Assembly: GCA_002633005.1 (NCBI GenBank)
Contig: NMRA01000345.1
Span: 125,073-189,072, forward strand
Source: Phoronis australis
Taxonomy: Eukaryota; Phoronida; Phoronidae
Reading direction: 5' to 3'
DNA: 64,000 bases
Under the pieces are notes generated by a model. That model was not told where the DNA came from and did no database searches. It saw only the letters and a program-made list of their open reading frames with translations. A program made the translations under genes and the position numbers. Shown piece by piece: positions 23,090-35,600 of this stretch (its first letter is position 1; each line of letters begins with the position of its first letter).

Positions 23090-23350
23090 CAGGGCCCACT
23101 TGCATAAAAATTATGCACTGCATAGCATTATCATGTGCCATGCTGTTATTGTTGAACAATGTACATGACGTCATGCAAAAATTAAAGTTATCCAGCAGCG
23201 CTGGGTTGCATAAAACTTCAAAATTACCCGCTGGATAAGTTTGATTGTTGCATGATGTCAGGTGCACTGTTCAACGATTACAACGTGATGCTTGATAATG
23301 CGATGTCATTGTTGCTATACGGCGTATAACTTTTATGTAACTGGGCCCAG
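23090..23350. mobile_element. Foldback element of about 261 bp
   Basis: Long inverted repeat. Left arm CAGGGCCCACTTGCATAAAA, then ATTATGC...ACATGACGTCATGCAA. Right arm is the inverse, ending TTTTATGTAACTGGGCCCAG. A second, inner inverted pair (TTATCCAGC... / ...GCTGGATAA) forms the tip. Located 3' of DEPDC1. No ORF. Confidence 0.7.
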
Positions 23351-23639
23351 ATAATTTTTAAGTTTTATGCAACCCAGCCCAGGTGTCTATCACTAGTGGT
23401 TATATAACCAACTATTTTGTCACTGATCCATAACTATTTATAAGCCAAGATCAGTTCATTGAGGTACTAAAGTTCAGTCCAGATGTCACTGGCCCGACTT
23501 TCAATCAATGACTAGTCGTCACAGTTTCTGTCCTCCAAAAAGTCAGAACTATGGTCCCGACTGTATTCGCCCTATATGATACAGCTTAATTTAACAAAAC
23601 ATCAGAAATCCACCGGCCAATAACATCTGTTGTTACGTG

Positions 23640-26600
23640 TTACAGCCTCAGTGTGCGTAACTTCTGCAATGGCCGTGCCAACAGTGGTTGTTTGATCTTG
23701 GGTTTGTACGCATTCTGTTGACTCTCTGGGAACTTCTTGTTGTAAATCTCAGGGTAAGTCTTCTGAAACTGAAATAAAAAAATGGACGATGACACGGTCT
23801 TGCATGGCCAGGGAAAAGCACTTTCTGTTAAAAGCGTGAACAGAACGTCACATTTTTGCCCCAGTATTAGTCAGTGAATGTTAACTTCCACCATATCACC
23901 ACTTCCTGCCATCTCTTGACACATCCTAAACTTTTGATAGAAAATACCAGTAAAAGGCATGTTGAATTAACTGAATATTTTGCCAATATTCAATGCATTC
24001 TGCCTTGCATTCAAAGACTAGAGTCACTTGTGTTTCCAGTTATGAAAGGCATGCTTAAGACATTTGGGTAGAAGTCGCATCTTCGCATAACTCGGACAAT
24101 GTCCCGTGGTAAGTTAGTTCCAGTTTGTGCCCTACTGCCTTCAGAGAAGTCCAGATTAAAATCTTCCATCTTGTACAAGTTTTAATCAACGTATACCACA
24201 GGAAATATTAGGCCACGAGATGACGGGTGGCCAACAGATGGCGTGCTGATGGGACTAATTAAATGTTTGCAACATATTTCCCACGCCATATTGAGATTGA
24301 CATTTATTCATACATACTTTTGTCTTGTTCTGTTAATACAGATATCCAACACAATTTACTTTCAAGGATACCAAACTTTCTCCTCGGCCCGCAAAACTCA
24401 CCAGCTTCAATTTCTTCTTTTTGTCTTTGTCCGACATCTTTGCATCATCGACGATAGTATCCAGTAGCTTGTTGAGCGCCACCTGTGAGGAGGTCATGGC
24501 CTGAGCCTCGAACTCCGCCTTGCTCACCTGTGCACAATAGGCGATGGGAAACTCATCAGGTGAGTAACGGATCTGAAAGGCACACGCACGCACACTGGTG
24601 AGCACACACAACACCAAAAGCGTGAAGGGTCATAGGTCACACAAAGGTTAAAGGTGAACTGCAGTACGACTGTCCAGACAGGGTTTACAGTTTCTCAATA
24701 CACTACCTTGTCACTGTAAAAGTGAACTGAGAGAATGTATGGTCTTAGCATCACACGGCAATGAATGTTGTATTGAGCAATCCGGGGTCTATGTTTTTGA
24801 TCTGTGGATTAAACCACTAAATTAATAACCATAGAATTTCCATATAATCAAAATTTTTGCATGTCATGGCTTAAAAAAACAAATTACAAGTTACAAACCG
24901 GTAATATTTTAAACAAGTAACATTCCCTCTCGCTTAGTCTATTTCATACTTTAAAGGCACTAAACCTTGCAAACATCATAACTTTATTCCTACCACACTT
25001 CAAAAGCTGTTATGTCACATGTTTAAATAATTATCAATCATTGCTTGTCGCTTAGTCCAAGATACATACTTTTTAACCATCACTTTATTAGCTGCATTTC
25101 AACAATAATTCCAGAGTTGTTAGAATTACGTGCACTTTCTAGAAGTCTTAAGTACTTTCTACCTATAAACCTCTATACATTTTGGATTGTTAATCACAAA
25201 GTAGTGCTTAAGTCGAGATGTAGTGTACTGAGTCAACAGGTATCTTGCAGAGGGATTCGACTGATCTTTTGTTGGAAAAGAAATATTTTGTGTTAAACAT
25301 AAAGACAAGTTCGAATGGAACGACACTAGAATAGAAAGGAAATCATAAAGCCACTACAGCTATCCAAGTCATTACTTCAACTACTCACAGTGGCAGCAGA
25401 CCTCTGTTAAACAACACAACATGCATGCGATAATCAACAAGAACTGACGACAATAGAGCGTGAAAAGAGAAGAACACCAAGCAACATATACCAAGCACAT
25501 CAGCAGTTTTTTAGTGTTACGGTAAACATTCTCCAGTATGGGAAGTTACCACAATTTTGGACAGCGAAATTCAAGCTGAAATTGAATTTTCTTCAAGTAA
25601 CATGTGTGATTTTGGCGTTCATCCTATTTCTCAATGACAACACTATCTTTCTGACTTGTAACGTAAAAATACCAGTGAAAGCAAAATTGAAACATGTATA
25701 GCCAATAGCATACCACATTGATAAGAAATTTCAGACATGGGTAACTTTGTAGCCTTCCGTGTTATTCTTGAATTTGGAACTGCCAATAATGTCTGTTTCT
25801 AAAATTTAGTACAAGCTCTGACCTTGAGCAAAATAACTAAATTCTCAGTAGAGAAACTGGAGAAGCTTTACAGCAATACGTCATCAGTGGCCACAACCAC
25901 ACAACAATCAGATGGGGTGACAATTCGACACCATTTGTATTGCTTGAAATGGGGGTGATTCCAAGTAATAGATGGCATTCTAAGCAACTTGCCAACAGAG
26001 GGAAGCACCATGTACCATTTAATGTTCAGCAAAGTCTAATTGGCAATCATTAGTAAAAGATGATTTAGTAAATCTTCAAAACATGTCTAGCGAAATCAGC
26101 GATTTGCATTTCTAGTAAAAATCACTTCAGCAATGTTAGACTTTGCCAGCAAAAGAATGTTTTACAAATTCTTGCATGCCACGGCATGCTTACAAAATAC
26201 TAAGTGACAGTTCCTAACGTGCTGCAGTCTCAAGCTCAACACATTACAATTCCAGAAGATGCAATCCACTCGTGGCACAGATTGTACATGCAGTAGTTTA
26301 CATTGCAAGTATGCAAAGCAATGTTGACCAGTCACATGGTACCCACGACACCTGGTGGTATTGGGAGGTACTACTCTTTAAAAAGGGTTGCAAAGGGGAA
26401 CACTTGACGTCCCAGAATGAATAGTCAGTGCACAAGGCACCTTGCAGAAACTTGAAACTGACTCCTTGGTCTCCATCCCACATAAACATTCGTCAGCCTG
26501 ACGGTAGTGAGAACAGCAGGTCCCACGTGATCAGCCAACATTGCTTTATGAAATTGAACCATTCCATCAACATCGAGCAATAATCAAATATAACAGCTTG

Positions 26601-29600
26601 TTGAGTCTTGAACTAGAGTTCAAATCTGAATGTGTTTTTGTCGCAATGGCATTTTTATAGTGACGCGTGTCAAGTTGTAACTGAAAGTTTCACACTTTAC
26701 AGTCCTGCGAAGACAATTTTTTCGATCAATTTTGAACTCAGCCGTTATAAATCACGAAATTCTACACCTCCAAGCCAAAGCATTCAACATGCTCCTTTGT
26801 CAGTAGCTACTTATACCACGCTCAGGTACTCACCTTTGCCCGACGAAGGTAGACAAGTTTATCTTCGACCTGCGTCTTGAGGTCCTCAGGGACCTTCATG
26901 ATGGCCTCGTAGTGATCGATCATGAATGATACGAGTCGCAAAGCCAGCAATTCGTCGAGGTCAGCCTCTTCTTGACATCGCAAGATGGAGCGACTGAATG
27001 TCTGCAACACCTTAGAAGAGAAAGAACGAGATGTAAAGTACATAGAATCGCAGGTGTTTCAATAATTTCCCCCCCACAAAAATTTCACACACAACGATGA
27101 CTGGGGTCTTGGGTACCAGAAAGTTGCTTACTAAACTTGGTCAACTTTTATCCAAATACCAAGAGCAATGCACCAACAAAGACACAACCTGCATCAATAA
27201 TCAATGTTTTACTAAAAATATTCAACAGAAATCTGACAAAAAAATTCCCATATTTCAGAATTTCAAAAAAAATTGTTACAATCAACAGTTCAAGCCAAAA
27301 CAAATTGCTTTTGATTAAAAATTCTGCAACTTTTATCTTCAAGTACGGTAGATTTGCTTCAAGTAGAACCCAATATGACAGAACAGTAACATTTTCTTTT
27401 ATCAAAATTTTCAAAAAGAGCAAACAAGAAGTCAGTTTTATTCGACTATTTGACAACTTCATAAAGTATGGCTGTCACCAAGGAACACAAGATGAAACTT
27501 TGAATATTTCTGGCAATACAGTGAGCGTTTGAAAAATAAAAAAAGACAATTTTGACCATTATTTTTGTCCGTACTTGACCACGTTCAACTGAAATTCCTG
27601 ACCTTTCCAACACACTACAAATTTCCCGATCTTACACTCTACTATTAAAGGAAGAAACAGAAACATCAAGTATTTGTCCTTACCAGTGTTCTGACTGTTG
27701 ACGTGCTGTCCAGCTCGGCCAGGCTTTCGTTCTTCGACATCTTGTTCAACAGCCGCAGCAGAAGGTGAAGCTTTCGCCTGTTGCCAGGTGGCAGCAGCAG
27801 ACAGCACAGCTGGAGAGCACTCTCCACCTTCAGCTCAACGTCAGAAGAGAACAAACCTACAACAGATGGCGACACACATATTGGCTGTAGGTGTCTAGTT
27901 AATGCACACGTTTGGCATCTTGCTCAATACCCCAATTTTCAGCATTTTCATTTTTAAACACATCCAATTTTACAGTAGGTATTTTCAGTTCCTCTAGGTA
28001 CATGAGAGTTGAAAAAATGAATTTCAGGTCCCAAAATGAATGCAATGCGCACACTGTACATTGTGTATATTCAGGGGAAGTTTTATTTGACTCTCACACC
28101 TGAAGTGACAAACATAAATGCAGCTTACAAACAGGAGGTACTAACCTAAACTGGTAGTTTAGATATTAGTCCACAACTTTTAAAATTTCTGTTTTCAAAT
28201 GCCCTGGGAGCAGGATGAATACAGTAGTTGCACACATGAGTACGCTACTGCAACCAATGCACTACAGGCAAACTGATATTCAAAACTGCCAAAAGCGTCG
28301 AAAAAAAAAACATAAGAATAGTCGTCATGAAGATTTGCCAGGAAACTGAAATCAATGAAAGACGTCTAAACAACTTACACATCAGGTATTACGTAATATG
28401 TTAACAACATTTGAATATTGCATTCATTTTGTGAACAAGTTTTGTTATGGGTACCAAACAAAAATGAATAAAAACATGAATGAGACATTTGTGAAAAAAT
28501 CCACGAAGCTTGACAATTACGCACTAAAGACTATCTTTGCAGTACATGGAACCAAACCAAATATTCTACAAAGCGGTACAAAACTTCTATGAAGTGTGCT
28601 CGAACAATACGAATAACGAGGGCCAAATACGGCATTCCATATAAAAGCGTGACTTACTTGTAGAACTGATGTATCTGCTAAGGTTAGAGCTACTGTCGCG
28701 AAGGATAGGTGTTGAAGACAGATTAGTGGCGCTGGGATATCTATTTTGACTGAGATTCTTCTGACTAGGGCTATCGTATCTTGTGCTACTGGACGGCTGC
28801 GCTGAGTTTACAGCGTTCATGCAGCCTGAGCTATTGTGTCGACTCATGCCCAACCTGGCGACATTACTGAGTGACTGAGCCGAGTTGTAGCTAGTCATTC
28901 CGGTCGAGTTGTTCTGCGACGGTGCTGTCTTATAAGACGCTGTACTGCTGGCGCTTGTCTGACGCCGAATAGCGCCACATATCACCGGCTGGTGCTCGGC
29001 GCGGTACGCCGGTGGTGAGACATACCGTGGCAGCGACCTGTCCGCCTGCTTAGAGTATGGATGATCAGTATGATGTGACAGCGTGAGCAGAGAGCCAGAT
29101 GTGTATTGGTTATCGACAGTGGACCGAGATGAGCCATGGTGAGGAGACTTGTTCTTTAAGCTGGCATCGAGGAACTGCTGGGCGTTGCTCAGATCACTAG
29201 TCGAGTAGAACCGGTTAGACTGGACGAGATTCGCACCAGGAGGTGCATCGTGAAGATTGTGCATCGACGAGAATTTCTGGGAACAGCTCAGATTCGAGCG
29301 GTTCGACAGGTTCTGAGAGGTGCTTTGGTTGGAGCGATCAGCATCATCGCTGCCGTCGTGAGTCTGCGGGAGAGGAGCCAGAAGATTCCCATGAGAGTCC
29401 AGACGCACAACGGTGTACCTAGGCTTGTTGTTGTTGTTGTTGTTGTTGTTGTCACTGTTGTAGCTGCTGCTGTTGTTAATGTTGGCGTAACTGCGAACGC
29501 TCTCAGAGCTCTGCATGTTTTCGCCGTGTCGTGAAGTGTCAGTGATGGAGCTATTATAACCCAAATCAGCCGACAAAGCCCTGGGTTTGTATACGGTGTA

Positions 29601-32600
29601 AGTCTCATTACCACCACTGCTGGACTGTAGACTCTGGGCGCTATGTCGACGGCCCACATTCGAGTACCCCACACTGACGCCAGACTCGCCCCCAGAGACT
29701 GGTCTGAACGATGAGGAAGAGGCACTCCCATGCAGCATGCGATCCCACTCAGCATAAATAGGTGACAGCTTGGGTTGACCTCTGACCTTGTGCTGATTGT
29801 TCATAGTTAAATTCATCATTAGGTTTTCTGCAGAGGCGAACATGGGTATGCTCCCAATGCTTGAATACTGATTAGACCCACGGCGCCCTCTCGTGTTCGG
29901 GGGAGGTTGCTTGCTGGCTGCTTCTATTTTTACTAGAGGGGATACAAAAACATGCAAGGCCGGTTGTTAAAAGCGATATCGCAGCAGAAAATCTAGAAAT
30001 TATAAGTCATGCAAATTTCTGGAGAACACAGCTGGTGAGACCAATGGATCAACCTAACAAGCCAGATTCGCCGTGCAACAAAAGGGCAATGATGCACGCC
30101 CATGCTCACAAAACTAGTGATTAGATGCAGAAATTAAGTGTAATGAGAGGTCCACTTAGTATTTAGTAAATCATAACGCATTGACTAAAATGCAAATTTC
30201 CAACTATTTATAGTGCACTCCATGCAAACTAGACTACAAGCTCCTGCAAGTTGCAGGACATTTAACATTTGTTTCACGAGTTAGCTTCTCAATTATTCAA
30301 CATTATGATATTAACTAAAAGGGAAATTTTGCAGCTATTAACAAAATTTGCTAAATTTAACATTGGTGCTCACAAAAAGTTAACTTTGCTACAATTAGTT
30401 TTTAACAGACACCAACCAAATTAAGCACTGCAGATTACTAAAATGAAATAGTTTACTTAATTGTACCTGTTAGTGAGAAGCAACGACTATAAACATACTT
30501 GTGTTAACAGGACTACAATGAGCCAAACAAGTCATCTCAGCCTTACCTAAAACATTTGTGATTAGATCGTACATGGCGTACGTGAGCAAAGGCTCGCGTA
30601 GTTTCTGGAAATAGTCTTGCACCACTTTGAAGACGTCCTTTTCAAAGCCCGGGTAGTCGGGAATGTTTTCGTCCACTCGGTGCGGCCCTGGATGACAGTG
30701 GGGAGAAGAGGCAGGGATGAAATGTGCAGAGCCGAGTGTGACAACTGACAATCCGTTCAAATGGGACAGAATTAAGACACGAGGCAAATGCTACGAGCAG
30801 GTTTTGTCACTAAAACATTGGTAATGATTCGTCCCAATAACCATGGTCTCCTCATGCACATACGGGGGCAGTTTCATGAAAAGTGACTTATGACATAAGT
30901 CAGAAATTTGGTCTTATGCTCCACGGAACTATTTCTGGAAAACGATTAAATCTCACTCAAGTAAAAGTGTGAAGACTCTGAGAACATAGGCGTAATTGCT
31001 AGATACTGAAATAATCTATGATAGCTGAACCTTTTTTCATCAATTGTAAAGTGGCAGTCTAAGACCAAATTTGTCGGCTAAGTTTCAAGTCATCCTCATG
31101 TAACAGACCCAGAAGGGTCTCAGAAACAATTGCAGTTGTTTTCAAAAAAAAATAAAAGGCTGTGTTGAAGTTACGACAAAAATCGTGAAATAATTCATAA
31201 GAAAAACAATTATAAATTCTCAGAGAATTTGCCAAGAAATTTCCAGGAAGGCTTCATACACATTTCGAGATATTCGTCGCACTAGACAAGTGCAATTGAA
31301 CATCCTCTTTCCAAAACCTAGTAGCTTTTGAAAGTTTGGGCGACTACAAACCCTCAAAACAAAATTGGCAGGCAACTATTCAATTGACTCACTAGGGTAT
31401 GAAAACCTGGACACATTGTACATGTACTTACAGTTGGCTAGGCACCGCATAGCCGATAGCACCCATGTTGGAAGTTGATCTGAAAAATAAACGGGTCAGA
31501 TGAGCACTATGAACTGATGCGCCTCCTGTGGGCAAACAGAGGCTAGGTGGGTAAGTTGCGTGAGAGGATAAATAACATTCACATCGAAACAATGCAAACT
31601 CGCAGGCCACTTCAGTGTCAACTTGCCAACGAAATTGATATTTTAAACTCAAAATTTCATGTTTAAACCGCCCTGACTCCTCTAACTGAAGTTATTCAGT
31701 TTCACCATAAAAAAACAAAATAAGCCCACGATAGTCACTTACAGGGACCCCAGATTTCTAGAACCAGTTGAAGCTGGTTGTTCAGCGGAAAAAATGGTTC
31801 TCAAAATGCAGAACCCCTGCATGTGACAATTACCAATAACATATGACCCTTACGCCATTGCAGCACTCTGCATATTTTTAATTCACACTGCGCTTTCACT
31901 TTCCATGAGTTTCCAGGAAATTATTTTTCCAACAAACCACATTTAAGTAATTTTTGAAACAATTGCTGACAAGCATAAAAGAGTAATACGACTCACAAAA
32001 TATCATTTTTATGTTTTCATTTTATAGATCTGGCATGAAGTTTTCCATGGGCTCTTGTCCCTTTTTTCATTTTCTGTTAGTTTTTGAGGCATGGAAACTA
32101 ATTAGTCATTTTTCAGGCTTTCTCGACTGGGAAACGCCACTGTGGAGGTCGAACAGGTAAATCTCCAAAATGACCCAAGCATTCCAGACTCTATGGGCTT
32201 ACTCATCTACAGGACAATTCTAAAATGAACCGTGTGTGAAAGATTGTCAGATCATATCAATACCAGCATCAAGACTCCTACACCATATCAATGCCTATGT
32301 TAAGACTGTACTGATACCTCTACGCAGAGCGTATAACTAACCTTTCTTGTCAACATTGGTCACGTAACCTGTCTTCGAAACGTAGGTCAGGTTGTGCATG
32401 ATCGTCTTGCCGCTGACCCAGTCATCGTCCAAAATCTCTTGTAGACTCTGCAGGCCGAGGCAACGTTTGATGCTGCAAAAACCATCAAGCTGCGTGGAAC
32501 ATGTTTCATAGTGGACAGATAACTCCTTCAGTTTACTATCGACGTAAGATTGCATCAATTTTTTGAGAGAAACTTCTCGCACAAATGACGATTTCAAATT

Positions 32601-35600
32601 TCAAAGGCTTCCAACATTGTTGTGAATCTTCAGTTTTTTACACGTTCAATTGTAGCCGTGGCAGAGAATTTGAAGTTCGTGAAACATAGGGTAAATAAAT
32701 GATGCTTACCATTTACCAAAATAAAAATTCCCCTGCTTTCCATATCAGGTCCTAACTTACGGTAAAATCTCATCAACTTTGGACAAACATAATTGCCTCA
32801 ATTGCACTTTTCAATTTTCAAGGCCTTCTTAGGGCTGTTCCAGCAAAATCTGTGTGGGAGGGGGGGGGAAGGCAACTGAAATAAAAATGTATGGGTGGTT
32901 GCATTTGATTTAAATTCAAAATGGCTGGTGGTCGTACTTCAAAAAATAAAAATTTACAGGTCGTTGTTGTTTCATTGGGCCATAAATGTTTGATGGTGGG
33001 TAATTTTTGTAAATTTTATAAACAATCCGCACAGAATCAAAAACTGAAACAAAAATGCAACTTGCAAAAAGCTCCGACTTTTTCACTCCTTCCGATCTCC
33101 TCATCGGCATGCCCATAACACCATTTAACCACAGGTGCTCGAATTTCTCGATGGCTAATAGCCATATATAAGAAACATTATGTTTTCTTAGTAATGAATG
33201 ACGTTAGTGGTGATGGAGGAACAGATAAACTCAAGCACCTGTGCAGTCAACCAAAAGAACAAAAACAAGAGCAACGCGGAGCGTTGAAATGCGCCCACAA
33301 TTGCACCGCATACGGTATCCTTCTAGGGTTGTTTATTGGTACCATAAAGTGGCCAGTAGAGGGCATACTTTGCAAAATGGAAAGGCATGGTCATTGTCTC
33401 CTCAATAGGCTAGGGGCAAAATGTGAGTAATCTTCATAATACAAGCACATCCTATACACCAGTTGCTTAAAGCACCACAGAAACATAGAATTAAAAACAA
33501 ATTTACCAACATACGAGATTAGCACAGCATTAGAATGCCAGAAACAAATTTCTACTTGGAACTTTTCCTTCACAGTCACGAAGTAACACAAAGTATACAC
33601 CTGAAGACCTATGAAAATACAGAGGTCAATGTAAAATACTAAAATTGCCACTAGAGGCAAATACTAAAATTGCCACTAGAGGCATACCGGTAATCAGAAT
33701 CATCCTAAAGTCGTCATCGTCCGTTGTCAACATCACATAAATACACTTGCTAAATTTAGTAAAGATCCTGCGAACGGTTTGGGAGATACAGCCATGGGCG
33801 CAAAAAAACAAAACTGCCACTAGGAGGCGCCACAGTAGTCCAAATCGTCTGAAAATCATTGTCAGCTGTCTTCCTTATAGTAAGCACATACACGCCAATT
33901 TTCACAATCATCCTTTGAGCGGTTTGGTTGATAGAGGGGTGGACGCAAAAATACAGACTCGAAAACAGTAAAAATGGCCACTAGGTGGCGCAAACTACGT
34001 CGAATCCATCTGAAAACAGTAGGATAGCGTCATCTCACTAATAGGTGCCTACATACCAAATTTCATGAAAATCCGTTCAATACTTTTGAAGATACAAAGG
34101 TAAGCGTAAAAAACTAAAATTGCCACTAGGGAGCACACCAGTAGTCGGATCCGTCCGAAAGTTCGCACATGCCGTCCCATTCATGAATGGAACATATGTG
34201 CCAAATTTCATGAACGTATGTCAAAGGGTTTTGGAGATAGAGCAGCGGACGCCGGACGGACGCCGCCCGGACGGACGGACGGACGGACGGACAGAGATGA
34301 CGGCATAATGCGTCCACATATAAATATGTGGGCGCATAAAAATTACGGGTGGTTGCATTTCAAACTTATAAAAAATTACGGGTGGTAGGCTGAAGAATTA
34401 ATTGAAAAATATGGGTGGTGGGTGCGAAAAAAGGTGCCTTCCCCCCTCCCATACAGATTTTACTGGAACAGCCCTTACATTGTTCTGCCCACATTTTTTT
34501 CAAAATACTGTCTGTTGGTAAATTTGGTTAACAACCTGGATATGACAAAGCATCATTCTGGTTCCGTATATCTTACAAAAAATAAAATTTCACCTTTATA
34601 CGATTTCAAGACCATGAACATTATTGTCGTGATATTTTGAGAGTCAAGCCCCTTGTAGTCCACTTCAAATTGTGATTAAGTGATGAAGACCATCTACAAG
34701 TCATTCATAACTTGCAACATCTATCATAGCTCGTGTTAGTTGGACGGACATTAGCCGAATCTTCGCAAATTCAGATGATGGTCTCGTACGTGCACTCAGC
34801 CCTTCAGATAAATCAGCAAGTTTCTCTTTACTCTAATTCTACATCTCGATGCAATTAGACCCAGTTAATGGAAGTTTCAATGATATCGTTCAAGTTTCCA
34901 AGACGCACCTGTTCAATGTGATGGCTTTATATTCTTGTTCGATTTCCACTGCCGATAGGACCCGTCTCAGAAGTACCTCACACCTAGGAACGCCCTCCTC
35001 AGGTATGCAGGTGACTGGCTTCAGCTTTTCGTAATCAATCTTGGCCGGTCGGGTCATCGACTGGTTCTGTTCAGAGTTGGTGTTTTTGACAGCCAGAGGG
35101 GTCCTCACAGCTTTCAGCGGGGAGGACGGCATGAATCTTAAATAGTTTAAAAACCAAATGGTTAAAAATTACTAAATACGACAAAGACATCAATTATTTT
35201 TGGGGTTGTACGCCATTAAACTGTATCACTCTGATGTGATTTTCTTATTGATAGGAAATTTTAACTGCATTTTATTGATACTTTCAAAATATGAGCATGA
35301 AATCAAACACATATGTAAGACAGCCTTATGTATTTGCATAACAGGCTTCTTTCACCCCACTGAGCAATTTTATGTCAGCGTTCAAACTCACAGTGTTACA
35401 TTACTTTTCTAAAAACTACAAAACTTCCCGGGCAAGACCTAGTGCTCAGTATGGTTAAAAATGACGATATCCACAGTTACGACAGTTCTGATTAGGGACT
35501 TTACAAATTTTCTATTCGCAACTTTTCAGGGTGTGCAAGGACGTTTCTAAGGTGAATTGAAAGTACACAATTTTCAAGACACATTCCAAACATTATGTAG

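Larger units (their letters stand above)
19299..23639. other. Convergent intergenic region between POMGNT1 and DEPDC1
   Basis: 4.3 kb holding the 3' flanks of both genes. Recognised content is the short MITE 20433-20581, MITE family B 20721-20980 and a foldback element 23090-23350. At 22590-22675 short alternating CATATGCA/TATGCATA palindromic stretches occur. No conserved gene seen, and ORFs here are short without domain features. Confidence 0.7.

Noticed and set aside
29250-29755. ORFs of 94 (+) and 155 (-) codons inside DEPDC1 exon 8
   Set aside because: They overlap the phase-supported DEPDC1 frame and are low-complexity shadows of it.
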